A stretch of DNA of 64,000 nt from Ruminococcus sp. (GTDB lineage: Bacteria; Bacillota; Clostridia; Oscillospirales; Ruminococcaceae): the NCBI GenBank assembly GCA_020861185.1, contig JAJBSV010000002.1, positions 124,001 to 188,000 of the forward strand, read 5' to 3'. Under the pieces are notes generated by a model. It ran no database searches. It was not told the origin of the DNA and saw nothing but the letters and a program-made list of their open reading frames with translations. The position numbers and the translations under genes were made by a program. Each line of letters begins with the position of its first letter. The stretch's first letter is position 1. Of the stretch, positions 1 to 7,721 are shown piece by piece.

Positions 1-90
1 ATAACGGTTGTGCTTCTTTCATTGATACTCGAAAAGCTCATTTTTCTCATTCTGAGAGACAAGAAAGCCGGTGACAGTCCTGAAAATTGA
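1..90 (+). CDS. C-terminal end of an ABC transporter permease (partial)
   Basis: Frame 1 is open from the window edge and reads a hydrophobic stretch (VVLLSLILEKLIFLIL) followed by a short charged tail ending in TGA at 88-90. This is the last membrane helix and tail expected of a binding-protein-dependent permease. The stop lies 20 bases inside the ATPase gene that follows, so the two are translationally coupled. A NitT/TauT-type (nitrate, sulfonate, thiamine-precursor) permease is the likeliest family because of the partner, but only 29 residues are visible and the substrate cannot be told. Confidence 0.6.
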   Translation: MTVVLLSLILEKLIFLILRDKKAGDSPEN

Positions 91-640
91 GAATCTTACA
101 TTTTGCTACGGCGAGAAAGCGGTTTTCGAGAGCTTCTCGCTCGACCTGCCCGATGATGGCATCACCGCGATTTCCGGGGAATCCGGTCGCGGAAAGACGA
201 CGCTTCTTCGGCTGATTGCAGGGCTTGAAAAGCTGCAGAGCGGCACTCTTGAAGCTCCTAAGCCCGAAGACATAGCCGTCATGTTTCAGGAGAACAGGCT
301 TCTCCCCTGCCTCGATGTCGTGGGACAGCTTGAGGCGGTTCTTCCAAAGAATACCGATGCGGCGAAATATCTCGAAGCCGTCGAGCTCGAAGCCGAGGCA
401 CATGCTTCCATAGATAGCCTATCGGGAGGCATGAAGCGAAGAGTTTCGCTTGCGAGGTGCCTTGCGTTTGCGGAAGTCTGCAATAAGAAGCTGATTCTCC
501 TTGATGAGCCGTTCACAGGCATTGACCCCGAAAGAGTGCGCAGGATTATGGAGTTCATACGAAGCCTTTCTATTCCCGTTATCTATTCGGCACATAACAG
601 AGAAGCATTAGAGCTTGCAGACAGAAATATATCTATATAA
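71..640 (+). CDS. ABC transporter ATP-binding protein (NitT/TauT-like)
   Basis: Cytoplasmic ATPase that powers import with the permease whose end overlaps it. It has a Walker A (GESGRGKTT, about residues 36-44), Q-loop region (MFQENRLLPC), signature (LSGGMKRR), Walker B (LILLDEP) and H-loop (YSAHN). At 189 residues it is a short form; members are usually 230-260, and the C-terminal tail is absent. The start is a GTG at 71 inside the preceding gene. The pattern after the Q-loop resembles SsuB/TauB/ThiZ-type ATPases, so an anion or thiamine-precursor importer is plausible, but the substrate-binding gene lies outside the window. The gene ends directly at an inverted repeat that supplies its terminator. 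Confidence 0.85.
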   Translation: MTVLKIENLTFCYGEKAVFESFSLDLPDDGITAISGESGRGKTTLLRLIAGLEKLQSGTLEAPKPEDIAVMFQENRLLPCLDVVGQLEAVLPKNTDAAKYLEAVELEAEAHASIDSLSGGMKRRVSLARCLAFAEVCNKKLILLDEPFTGIDPERVRRIMEFIRSLSIPVIYSAHNREALELADRNISI

Positions 641-690
641 CCCCTCAGTCGCCTTCGGCGCCAGCTCCCCTTTCAGGGGAGCCTTTTTGT
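641..690 (+). repeat. Hairpin repeat copy 1, terminator-like
   Basis: Begins with CCCCTC, then a small TTCG-capped hairpin (gccTTCGgc), then a stronger hairpin CTCCCC-tttc-GGGGAG followed by CTTTTT. It starts at the base after the ATPase stop codon and would end that transcript. A second copy in opposite orientation lies 25 bases away (714-766). Confidence 0.75.
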
Positions 691-713
691 ACCCGTACAA
701 ACTTTTGAGAGAA

Positions 714-766
714 TAAAAAAGCCTCCCCTGAAAGGGGAGGTGGCACGAAGTGCCGGAGGGGTTTCT
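714..766 (-). repeat. Hairpin repeat copy 2 (inverted), terminator-like
   Basis: Read on the minus strand it has the same order as copy 1: CCCCTC, a TTCG-capped hairpin (ggcacTTCGtgcc), CCTCCCC-tttc-GGGGAGG, then CTTTTTT. It lies just past the stop of the minus-strand dehydrogenase gene and would end that transcript. Elements of this build are common between genes in gut Clostridia. Confidence 0.75.
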
Positions 767-769
767 TAA

Positions 770-1543
770 TCAAAGAGAAGTGTAGCCGCCGTCGACGGGA
801 AGTACTGCACCGTTGACATAGGTGGAAGCGGGAGATGCGAAGAAGATTGCGGCTGTGTCAAGCTCGCCTTCTACGCCGTAACGCGCTTCGGGAATCATGG
901 TGTGAGCATAGTTCTGGAAGAATTCGCTCTGGAGGGTCTCCTTGGTAAGAGGAGTCTCGAAGTAGCCGGGGCAGATGGTGTTGACGGTGATGCCCTTTTC
1001 GCCCCACTCGCAAGCGAGAGCTCTTGTGAGGTTTACTACGCCACCCTTAGCTGCATGATAAGGAGAAGCAGGAGCGATCTTGTTTCCTACGAGACCGTAC
1101 ATGGAAGCGATGTTGATGATTCTGCCGTAGCCTGCGGGAATCATTGCGTTCTTGGCAACTTCACGAGCCATCTTGAAGGTTCCGACGAGGTCGATATTGA
1201 TTTCGTTCAGGAGAACTTCGTCAGTGATGTCCTCAGCAGGAGCAACTCCGCCGGTGCCTGCATTGTTGATAAGGATGTCGATGCGTCCGAACTTGTCCAT
1301 TGCTGTCTTTACAGCAGCCTGAACCTGCTCGGTAGAAGTGATGTCGCAAGCAACTGCCAAAGTCTCTACACCATATTCCTTGGCGATTTCAGCGGCAACC
1401 TCGTCGATAAGATTCTGACGGCGAGCCAGAACGACGATTTTGCATCCCTGATTGGCAAGAGCCTTAGCCATCTGGACACCGAGTCCTGTTGAGCAACCGG
1501 TAACTACAGCAACGTTGCCGGTGAGGTCAAAATAATTTTTCAT
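770..1543 (-). CDS. SDR-family NAD(P)-dependent oxidoreductase (gluconate 5-dehydrogenase-like)
   Basis: Classical short-chain dehydrogenase of 257 residues with an N-terminal Rossmann motif (TGCSTGLG), NNAG motif, and a catalytic Ser...Tyr-x3-Lys set (NIAS...YHAAK). The C-terminus GAVLPVDGGYTSL is typical of the FabG / gluconate 5-dehydrogenase / KduD group, so a sugar-acid or keto substrate is likely but not fixed by sequence. The ATG at 1543 is chosen over an upstream in-frame ATG because AAAGGAGA sits about 9 bases before it and a promoter (1605-1633) lies inside the longer frame. It is monocistronic: promoter on one side, hairpin repeat on the other. Confidence 0.85.
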   Translation of the reverse strand: MKNYFDLTGNVAVVTGCSTGLGVQMAKALANQGCKIVVLARRQNLIDEVAAEIAKEYGVETLAVACDITSTEQVQAAVKTAMDKFGRIDILINNAGTGGVAPAEDITDEVLLNEINIDLVGTFKMAREVAKNAMIPAGYGRIINIASMYGLVGNKIAPASPYHAAKGGVVNLTRALACEWGEKGITVNTICPGYFETPLTKETLQSEFFQNYAHTMIPEARYGVEGELDTAAIFFASPASTYVNGAVLPVDGGYTSL

Positions 1544-1604
1544 TTCCCATGTCTCCTTTGAGATATATTTTCTTTTGACAAACTTATGGTTTGTTGTCGC
1601 TAAC

Positions 1605-1633
1605 AGTATAGCATATTCTGGGCAGGATTTCAA
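1605..1633 (-). promoter_or_regulatory. Sigma-A promoter of the SDR gene, with a small palindrome downstream
   Basis: TTGAAA (1628-1633), 17-base spacer, TATACT (1605-1610) on the minus strand. Just downstream at 1578-1594 is the inverted repeat ACAAAC-5-GTTTGT, about 11 bases past the -10 box, where a repressor could block the start of transcription. Confidence 0.65.
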
Positions 1634-1667
1634 GGGTGGATGGAGAAAATTTTGAGTAAAATCGAGC

Positions 1668-1702
1668 TAATGTAGGGGCGGATAATATGCGCCCCTACAT
1701 TA
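1668..1702. repeat. 13-bp perfect inverted repeat abutting the tdk stop codon
   Basis: TAATGTAGGGGCG (1668-1680), 9 bases, then its exact complement (1690-1702). It touches the tdk stop codon (1703-1705) and could form a strong hairpin at the 3' end of the tdk transcript, though no clear U-tract follows. The TGTAGGGGCG core is a frequent intergenic repeat in Clostridia. Confidence 0.7.
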
Positions 1703-2266
1703 TTAAGGTTTAAGTTTTTTCTCCCTGTGATGCTTGCGACAGAGAGCGATATAATTATCATTTGCGCCGAGAACTACCTGGTCGCCTTCTGTGACCATGC
1801 CGTGCTCGTTGAACCTAGCGTTACAGGTGGCGGCTTTTCCGCACCAGCAGACGGTCTTTATCTCCTCGATGACATCAGCCCACGCAAGGAGCCACATGCT
1901 CCCCGGGAAGAGATTCCTCTGGAAGTCGGTCCGGAGTCCATAGCAAATTACGGGCACTTCCAGATCATCGACGATATGAACGAAAAGCTCGACCTGCCCT
2001 TTTGTGCAAAACTGGGCTTCGTCGACGATGACGCAATCGTAAGACTTGATTTCATCCTCTGGCATAGCCTCGAGATTTTCGACAAAATCGCACTTCTGAT
2101 TGAGACCGATTCGGGAAGCCATCACGCCCTCGCCGTCGCGATTGTCGAGCTTCGGCTTGACGAGGAGAGCACGCTTGCCTCTTTCATAATGGTTATACGC
2201 TACCATAAGGGCGTTGGCGGTTTTTGAACTGCCCATCGCGCCGTAGCGGAAATAAAGCTTTGCCAT
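1703..2266 (-). CDS. tdk: Thymidine kinase
   Basis: Salvage enzyme that phosphorylates thymidine with ATP in the cytoplasm. The 187-residue length is normal for the type II (TK1-like) family. Visible motifs are the P-loop GAMGSSKT (residues 9-16), the DEAQF motif (82-86, with the catalytic Glu), and a Cys-rich zinc lobe (CWCGKAATCNAR and LCRKHH). The start at 2266 follows GGGGAGAAG. It lies 14 bases after the adaptor lipoprotein gene and is probably read from that gene's promoter, an odd pairing that may only be chance. Confidence 0.95.
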   Translation of the reverse strand: MAKLYFRYGAMGSSKTANALMVAYNHYERGKRALLVKPKLDNRDGEGVMASRIGLNQKCDFVENLEAMPEDEIKSYDCVIVDEAQFCTKGQVELFVHIVDDLEVPVICYGLRTDFQRNLFPGSMWLLAWADVIEEIKTVCWCGKAATCNARFNEHGMVTEGDQVVLGANDNYIALCRKHHREKKLKP

Positions 2267-2280
2267 ACTTCTCCCCTGTT

Positions 2281-3285
2281 TTACAGAATTATAGTCTCGG
2301 TGCCGTCGAGTCCGGAAAGAATCTCGGTTTTGTCTCCGGAAATTATGCCGACGGTAACCTCCATCTGAACCTTGGTTCCCGATATCAGGACGTTCACGGC
2401 ATAGCCGTCGGAGGTTTCAAAGACCGCATCGGTCGGGACGATTACAGCGTCGTCTCTTCGGAGAGTCGTGAAGGTGACCTGAATTGTTCCGAAGTCCTCG
2501 AAATCGACATCCTCGTCGGGCTGTATAACATAGCTCGTGATGGTATTTGATTCGCCGCTGAAACGGTCGTATGAAGTTGCCGTTATGGTGTCGATGACCT
2601 TGCCGGTGGTTACTACAAGAGTACCCTGGGCTATATCTACTTTTGTTCCAAAGCTGATGTTTGAAAGCTCGCTTCTTGAATCGGTTACGGTGAGATATAC
2701 TTTTGAAGAGTCCACAATAGTGCAGACTGTAGAGTTTGCTGAGACGGTTGCGCCGACCCAGTAGTTACCGACGGAGGTTATCTTGCCGTCGCAGGGGGCG
2801 GTTATCGTGAGATAGTCAAGGCGCTTGACGAGATTGTCGTAATTAGCCTGCTCGATAGCGAGATCAATCGCCGCAAGTGCGGCTTCGTCCTCATCGCCGG
2901 CGGCTACGAGAGCGTCATAGGTGGATTGCGCAGAATCAAGAACAACCTTCTGCACTTCAATCTCGTCGTCAAGCTCGTCTGAGCTCAGGCGGACAAGAAC
3001 GTCGCCCTCGCTGACCGTCTGGTCTTCATGGATATTAAATTCTGTGATAGTTCCGCCGACAAGCGAGAAGGAAAGATTGGTATAGTATGGAGTATCGACG
3101 GTGCCGTCGAGGGTAACGGTCTCCAGGATTGTTCCGACATAGGCATCGGCGGTGTTATAGTTGACAGAGCCGGTGTTGATGGGGATATATATTTCATCAT
3201 CGACGGTTGCTTCGTCTCCGCAGGCGCAGAGAAGAGAGCACACGAGTACGGCGGATGTCAGAACGGCAAAAATTCTTTTTTTCAT
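2281..3285 (-). CDS. Efflux adaptor lipoprotein (HlyD/MacA-type membrane fusion protein)
   Basis: 334 residues with a lipoprotein signal (LTSAVLVCSLLCAC, lipobox LCAC, Cys about 20), then two lipoyl-like half domains (SFSLVGGTITEFNIHEDQTV and APCDGKITSVGNYWVGATV) around a short coiled helical hairpin, and beta-barrel and membrane-proximal domains. Such adaptors link an inner-membrane MacB-like or RND pump to its export path, but no pump gene is adjacent, so the partner is unknown. The ATG at 3285 is chosen because it begins the signal peptide and follows GAAGGAA; a longer upstream frame covers the promoter and terminator. It has its own promoter at 3343-3371. Confidence 0.8.
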   Translation of the reverse strand: MKKRIFAVLTSAVLVCSLLCACGDEATVDDEIYIPINTGSVNYNTADAYVGTILETVTLDGTVDTPYYTNLSFSLVGGTITEFNIHEDQTVSEGDVLVRLSSDELDDEIEVQKVVLDSAQSTYDALVAAGDEDEAALAAIDLAIEQANYDNLVKRLDYLTITAPCDGKITSVGNYWVGATVSANSTVCTIVDSSKVYLTVTDSRSELSNISFGTKVDIAQGTLVVTTGKVIDTITATSYDRFSGESNTITSYVIQPDEDVDFEDFGTIQVTFTTLRRDDAVIVPTDAVFETSDGYAVNVLISGTKVQMEVTVGIISGDKTEILSGLDGTETIIL

Positions 3286-3342
3286 AGCTAAGATTCCTTC
3301 CGAAAAAACGCAAAAGGCTGACGGCACAATTTCACTCATACT

Positions 3343-3371
3343 ATGATAGCAGATTTTTCGGGAAATTACAA
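3343..3371 (-). promoter_or_regulatory. Sigma-A promoter of the adaptor lipoprotein gene
   Basis: TTGTAA (3366-3371), 17-base spacer, TATCAT (3343-3348) on the minus strand, 58 bases before the ATG. It separates this gene from the PadR operon, whose terminator lies just upstream. Confidence 0.55.
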
Positions 3372-3400
3372 TAGCAAAGTTTCGGGTATCAGAAATTTTC

Positions 3401-3434
3401 AAAAATACAGTCCCCTCGGATTCCGAAGGGACTG
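3401..3434 (-). terminator. Rho-independent terminator of the PadR operon
   Basis: A 13-bp inverted repeat with one mismatch (CAGTCCCTTCGGA / TCCGAGGGGACTG on the minus strand) followed by TATTTTTG, directly after the DUF4097-like stop codon. Confidence 0.75.
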
Positions 3435-3450
3435 CGCAAACCTTTTCCAA

Positions 3451-4524
3451 TCAGTTTGTGATGGTGATGTTGCCGGAGGTGGTTTCGACATCTATCTTTA
3501 AATTGCCTGTGCCGACGGTGATTCTGCCTTCGCCCTTGAGAGAGCTACCGCTTGCGGTGACAGTGCCGGAGGTGGTCTCATACTCAAGAGTGTAACCGGT
3601 GCCGGACGGAAGAGCTACGGTTGCACTTCCGGAAGTGATTTCGATGTCAAGTTCACTTGAGATAGTGCATGAGCTGATGGAGATTGATCCGGAGGTGGCA
3701 TCTGCGCTCATTTCGGTGGCGGTGATGCCCTTTATGGTGGAGTTGCCGGAGGTGGTCTCAACACTTAAATCTCTTACAGTAAGAGTTCCCTGTGCATCGG
3801 AGATTACTATGTCCGCTGATGTTGCCTCTATCGAGAGCTCATCAAGGCACATCGAACTAGGAATGTAGACGGTCAAGTCTTTAGAGATACCTGCGTTTGA
3901 AAATCTGTTGCTTGAATTGAAGTTAATCTTGAGCTCGCCGTACTTATTGACGGTGTAGTAAAGAACATTCGAAGAGCTTATCGTGGACGAGCTTGTCTCA
4001 CTTACCTGAATGGTGGTACCGCTGTAAGGAATGACGGTTACGCTTCCCGAATACCAGTCGATTTCGATGTCGGTGATACCGGAGGTGTCCATCGTGAAGT
4101 CGCCGGTTGCGGATGAATAGTTACTGTTTGAAGATGAAGTTGCATTTGATGTAGTGGGTGCTGTGGTTGTGGTTGCGGCTGTGGTGGTCTGGGCTGTTGT
4201 AGTGGTTGCCGCCGCTGATGTTGTGGCTTCGGTGGTGGTTTCAGGCTCGGCGGTGGTTGCCACTGTAGTGGTGGTGACCTCGGGAGTTACCGCATCTGCC
4301 GCTGTGGTTACTGCGGGCTCGTCGGTGTCGCCGTTAGCTGATTCGTCATCGTAAGCTACTACGATGTCGACGTCATCATCGGTAGCTCTTGTAGCCACGG
4401 AGGTGTCGTCCTGAGCCTTGAGGCTCGCGTTTATCTGGATGAGTACCACGAGTATTCCCAAAAGAAGTACTGCGGCTACAGCTCCGGCGATTATTTTAAT
4501 GATAGAGTTGGTTTTGTTAGTCAT
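3451..4524 (-). CDS. DUF4097-like membrane-anchored beta-repeat protein
   Basis: 357 residues: one N-terminal membrane helix (about 9-30), an acidic then Thr/Ala-rich linker (about 70-130, long runs of TTT/TTA), and a C-terminal region of repeating beta strands (SIEATSADIVI, SVETTSGNSTI, DVETTSGNITI) typical of DUF4097 proteins. The linker looks like an outside-facing, possibly glycosylated stalk. It is last in the operon with the PadR regulator and the DUF1700-like protein, a grouping common in Firmicutes that suggests an envelope-stress role. The molecular function is unknown. The start at 4524 follows AAAGGAG, which overlaps the stop of the gene before it. Confidence 0.8.
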   Translation of the reverse strand: MTNKTNSIIKIIAGAVAAVLLLGILVVLIQINASLKAQDDTSVATRATDDDVDIVVAYDDESANGDTDEPAVTTAADAVTPEVTTTTVATTAEPETTTEATTSAAATTTTAQTTTAATTTTAPTTSNATSSSNSNYSSATGDFTMDTSGITDIEIDWYSGSVTVIPYSGTTIQVSETSSSTISSSNVLYYTVNKYGELKINFNSSNRFSNAGISKDLTVYIPSSMCLDELSIEATSADIVISDAQGTLTVRDLSVETTSGNSTIKGITATEMSADATSGSISISSCTISSELDIEITSGSATVALPSGTGYTLEYETTSGTVTASGSSLKGEGRITVGTGNLKIDVETTSGNITITN

Positions 4525-4537
4525 GTTAGTGCTCCTT

Positions 4538-5509
4538 TCATTTCTTTGAGTTATAGATTTCGAATATTGCGTCCAGGACGTAGGTTAGTGCCGCACCTAT
4601 CAGGAATATTACCCATGTGACCGTCCATGCGCCGGTGATTACACTTATTACGATGTATATCGTAAGGATGAGGCACCACATTATTATTTTCACAAGCTTT
4701 TCAGCCGAAGTTGCGGGATTGTTTGCTTTTTCCGATTCGGCTTTTTCTTTCTGATAGGTTTCGATTTCAATCGGCTTTCCGATGTAAGCCCGGCAGATGA
4801 ATGGCCCGACTGCTGCTACCAGCATCACAAGCATCATGATGACCCCGAGGCTTAAAAGCCAGTCGATTCTGAGCTCGTCTTGCAAATCACTGCAGATTGA
4901 CACGGGAACGAGGCAGGTTATCACAAGACCAACACCGACTGCCAGAAACTTTGCCCTTTGCTTGGTTATATCCTCTTTCTCGGGATTGCCGTAGAATCCG
5001 ATAAGTTTCTTAAAGCAGGTGCTGTAGATTATAAGACCGGTTGCGATTGCGGCTAATATCAGGAAGACGGACACGCCGAAGGATTCAATCTCTATCCTGC
5101 CGATTTCGAGCTCTTCGAATTCCGCCGGGAAGATTATGCCTATGAAGTAGAGGACGATGCCCACTATAACGTATGTCCAACGAAGCTTTGAGTACTTTTC
5201 CGACACCTCATCCGGGATTGACTTTTTCTCGGAATAGCTCGATACCATCGGGTCGGGCTTCGAAACCGCTGATTCAACTTTTATCAACTCTCCACTGTCT
5301 TCCGAATATTCTTTTATGAGTTCGTCGACGTCGCCGATGCCGGATATTGCGGAGCGATAAGCCGAATCTTCATCCATACCGTCGGCAAGCAAATCTTCGT
5401 ATTTTTCGAGCGTATTGCCGAGGATTTCTTCCTTCAGGTCCCGTGTCTGCGGAGTGTTGGGAGCTTTCCAAAAGAGCTCTTCTATATACGCTTCAATTTT
5501 ATCTCTCAT
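4538..5509 (-). CDS. Membrane protein with N-terminal DUF1700/permease-prefix-like domain
   Basis: 323 residues. The first about 70 residues (IEAYIEELFWKAPNTPQTRDLKEEI...SGIGDVDELIKEY) match the helical domain seen at the start of DUF1700-type proteins, which usually sits on the cytoplasmic side. It is followed by about six membrane helices in three pairs (115-175, 185-240, 270-310). It overlaps the PadR gene by 4 bases (ATGA), so the pair is co-translated. By family habit it is a PadR-controlled membrane protein; the reaction or ligand is not known. Confidence 0.75.
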   Translation of the reverse strand: MRDKIEAYIEELFWKAPNTPQTRDLKEEILGNTLEKYEDLLADGMDEDSAYRSAISGIGDVDELIKEYSEDSGELIKVESAVSKPDPMVSSYSEKKSIPDEVSEKYSKLRWTYVIVGIVLYFIGIIFPAEFEELEIGRIEIESFGVSVFLILAAIATGLIIYSTCFKKLIGFYGNPEKEDITKQRAKFLAVGVGLVITCLVPVSICSDLQDELRIDWLLSLGVIMMLVMLVAAVGPFICRAYIGKPIEIETYQKEKAESEKANNPATSAEKLVKIIMWCLILTIYIVISVITGAWTVTWVIFLIGAALTYVLDAIFEIYNSKK

Positions 5510-5871
5510 AGCTGTGCCTCCTCGTCTTTTTCGAGACCCTCTCCGCTGACGGACAAGATTTTATCCATGATGTTCTTGGCTTCGACCCACTCGCCGGTCA
5601 TCCGATAGTACGCTTCCCTGCCGAGCGGGGTTATGTGGTAGTATTTTCTTCTGGCTCCCGTTTCGCTGTCGCCCCAGTATGAAGTGATATAGCCGCTGTC
5701 GAGGAGCTTTTTGAAAGCGGTGTAGAGCGTGGCTTCGTTCAGCTCGTACATCCCGGACGATTTTCTTAATATGCTCTTGTTGATTTCGTAACCGTAGCTG
5801 TCGCCCTGCATGAGGTTCGCAAGGATTACGGCATCAACTCGCCCTCTTATAAGTTCAGATGCTACCGACAA
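5506..5871 (-). CDS. PadR-family transcriptional regulator, TTG start
   Basis: Winged-helix regulator of 121 residues: ELIRGRVDAVILANLMQGDSYGYEI is the PadR N-terminal signature, then the wing (GARRKYYHITPLGREAY) and a C-terminal dimer helix. The start is the TTG at 5869-5871, preceded by AAAGGAGG at the right distance. The earlier in-frame ATGs cannot be used because the consensus promoter (5903-5931) and operator overlap them. As is usual for PadR proteins it probably represses its own operon. It is followed by the DUF1700-like and DUF4097-like genes. Confidence 0.9.
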   Translation of the reverse strand: MSVASELIRGRVDAVILANLMQGDSYGYEINKSILRKSSGMYELNEATLYTAFKKLLDSGYITSYWGDSETGARRKYYHITPLGREAYYRMTGEWVEAKNIMDKILSVSGEGLEKDEEAQL

Positions 5872-5902
5872 TTTATCCGCCTCCTTTACTCTTTCTGCTT
5901 GC

Positions 5903-5931
5903 ATTATATCACATGTTACCTTGTCTGTCAA
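5903..5931 (-). promoter_or_regulatory. Consensus sigma-A promoter of the padR operon
   Basis: TTGACA (5926-5931), 17-base spacer, TATAAT (5903-5908) on the minus strand: a perfect match. It proves that the frame upstream of the TTG start is not coding. Confidence 0.9.
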
Positions 5932-5935
5932 GGTA
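5917..5935. promoter_or_regulatory. Palindromic operator over the padR -35 box
   Basis: TACCTTG-TCTGT-CAAGGTA, a perfect 7-bp inverted repeat with a 5-base centre that covers the -35 hexamer. Its position fits self-repression by PadR; binding is inferred. Confidence 0.7.
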
Positions 5936-6048
5936 TTTTAGAAAAATTTTTATGTAAGATTTTTAGATACCTCAGTGAAGCTCGAAACAGGCATTATTTT
6001 TTTAATGCGTTTCCGAGAAAACTCAAACAAGTCCTGCAAAAATGCTCA

Positions 6049-6077
6049 TTGACATTTGGCTTACTATCGGCTATTAT
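6049..6077 (+). promoter_or_regulatory. Sigma-A promoter of the GH9 gene
   Basis: TTGACA (6049-6054), 17-base spacer, TATTAT (6072-6077), about 35 bases before the ATG. It is divergent from the padR promoter about 120 bases away. Confidence 0.75.
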
Positions 6078-6099
6078 AAGCTTAAAATTACGCTTATAA
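6074..6099. promoter_or_regulatory. Inverted repeat at the GH9 transcription start
   Basis: TTATAAGC, 10 bases, GCTTATAA: perfect 8-bp arms that overlap the -10 box and the predicted start. Best read as an operator for an unidentified regulator of the glycosidase. Confidence 0.55.
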
Positions 6100-6111
6100 G
6101 TAGGTAACGCT

Positions 6112-7716
6112 ATGAATACTATTCACATAAATCAGGCAGGATATCTCCCGGAAAGTGAGAAAATCGCCGTTCTCCCCTTTCAGGCGGAGACTTTCAAAGT
6201 GATTGATACCGATGGCAACGTCGCTTTCGAAGGCAAATGCACAAGGTTCGGGTTCGATGAGAACTCGGGAGATACGGTTTGCAAAGCCGATTTTTCGGAG
6301 CTAAAAACCGATGGCGAATACAGAGTTGTTGCGGCAGATGCGGCTTCCCCGCTATTCAGAATCGGCGAGCATGCACTTGACAAGACGTTTCGAGATTTGG
6401 TTCGGGCTTACTACTATTTCAGGTGCGGATGCGAGCTGAAGCCGGAAAATGCGGGTAAGTTCACGCATGGGGCTTGCCACACTTCTCCGGCATCAGAATG
6501 GTTTGACCATTCTGTTAAAAAAGACGTTTCGGGAGGATGGCACGATGCGGGAGACTACGGGAGATACGTCACTCCGGGAGCGTGTGCGGCGGCACAGCTT
6601 CTGTATGCCTATATTCTTTATCCGAATGCACTTGGGAAGCTCGACCTGAATATCCCCGAGAGCGGAAACGGGATGCCGGATTTCCTGTCGGAAGTGAAGT
6701 ATGAGCTCGACTGGCTGATGAAGATGCAGAAGGCGGACGGTGCGGTTTACCACAAGGTCTCGACGGCTCAGCATGCACGCTTTGTCATGCCCGAGAATGA
6801 CATGGGAGCGCTCTATCTCCTGCCGATATCGTCGATGGCGACTGCCGATCTGGCGGCAGTCTGTGCGCTCGGGTATCGGGTATATAAAGAGTTTGATTCG
6901 GATTATGCCGGAAAGCTTCTTGATGCGGCAAAGCTTTCGCTTGGATGGCTCGATGAGGATCCGCAGTTTATCGGATTCCGGAACCCCGAGGGTTGCGTCA
7001 CCGGCGGCTACGGCGAAGGCGGCGACAAGGACAATCGCTTCTGGGCTTATTCAGAGATGTTTGCGGCGACGGGAGACGAGAAGTATCTCGACAAGGCGAA
7101 GGAGCTTCTTGTCTACGACTTTCCGAGAACCGAATTTGGCGTCGGGTCTATCGGAGGGTTCGGGACGTTAGCTTATCTCACAAGCGGTAGAATCCCTGAA
7201 AGCGACAGGCTCGCCGAGGCGTTCAAGTCTATGTTTATAAGTCAGGCGCAACGGCTCAGGTGGCTCGCCGACCGAAGCGGCTATATGGCGGCGATGGACG
7301 AGCGGGACTACGGCTGGGGAAGCAACATGGGGCTTATGAAGCACGGAATGATTTTTGCAGTATGCGATACGCTGTGCGGTGCCCATGAGTTCGGTGTTTA
7401 TGCCAAGAGGCAGTTTGATGTTCTGATGGGTGTGAATGCCGTCGGGATGAGCTATGTTTCCGGCAACGTCGAAAGGGCTATCGGGCATCCGCATCTTCGC
7501 CCTGCGGCGACGGACGGAATCGACGAGTGCATCCCCGGATTTGTGAGCGGTGGAGCGAACCGCCGACCGGTTGAAGGGATTGCCGAAAAGTACATTCCGA
7601 AGGGCACTCCGCCTATGAAGAGCTTTGCGGATGTCCAGGATCTCTACTCTGTGAACGAAGTCACGATATATTGGAACTCGCCCGCAGTGTTCGTGGCGGC
7701 GTATCTCATGAACTGA
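6112..7716 (+). CDS. Glycoside hydrolase family 9 protein, no signal peptide
   Basis: 534 residues: an Ig-like CelD_N domain (about 1-85: IHINQAGYLP...) and a GH9 (alpha/alpha)6 barrel. The catalytic-site motif WHDAGDYGRY is at 143-152 (nucleophile-water Asp pair D145/D148), a His motif HPHLRPAATDG lies near 465, and the acid Glu is in the C-terminal VNEVTIYWN (about 516). There is no signal peptide, dockerin or carbohydrate-binding module, so it probably acts inside the cell on imported short beta-glucan or glucosamine oligomers rather than on cellulose. It is a single gene with its own promoter and a bidirectional terminator. The exact substrate is not shown by the sequence. Confidence 0.9.
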   Translation: MNTIHINQAGYLPESEKIAVLPFQAETFKVIDTDGNVAFEGKCTRFGFDENSGDTVCKADFSELKTDGEYRVVAADAASPLFRIGEHALDKTFRDLVRAYYYFRCGCELKPENAGKFTHGACHTSPASEWFDHSVKKDVSGGWHDAGDYGRYVTPGACAAAQLLYAYILYPNALGKLDLNIPESGNGMPDFLSEVKYELDWLMKMQKADGAVYHKVSTAQHARFVMPENDMGALYLLPISSMATADLAAVCALGYRVYKEFDSDYAGKLLDAAKLSLGWLDEDPQFIGFRNPEGCVTGGYGEGGDKDNRFWAYSEMFAATGDEKYLDKAKELLVYDFPRTEFGVGSIGGFGTLAYLTSGRIPESDRLAEAFKSMFISQAQRLRWLADRSGYMAAMDERDYGWGSNMGLMKHGMIFAVCDTLCGAHEFGVYAKRQFDVLMGVNAVGMSYVSGNVERAIGHPHLRPAATDGIDECIPGFVSGGANRRPVEGIAEKYIPKGTPPMKSFADVQDLYSVNEVTIYWNSPAVFVAAYLMN

Positions 7717-7721
7717 CAATA

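Noticed and set aside
4154..4354. Valine/alanine-rich plus-strand frame
   Set aside because: It is the complement of the Thr/Ala-rich linker of the DUF4097-like gene, with no ribosome site.
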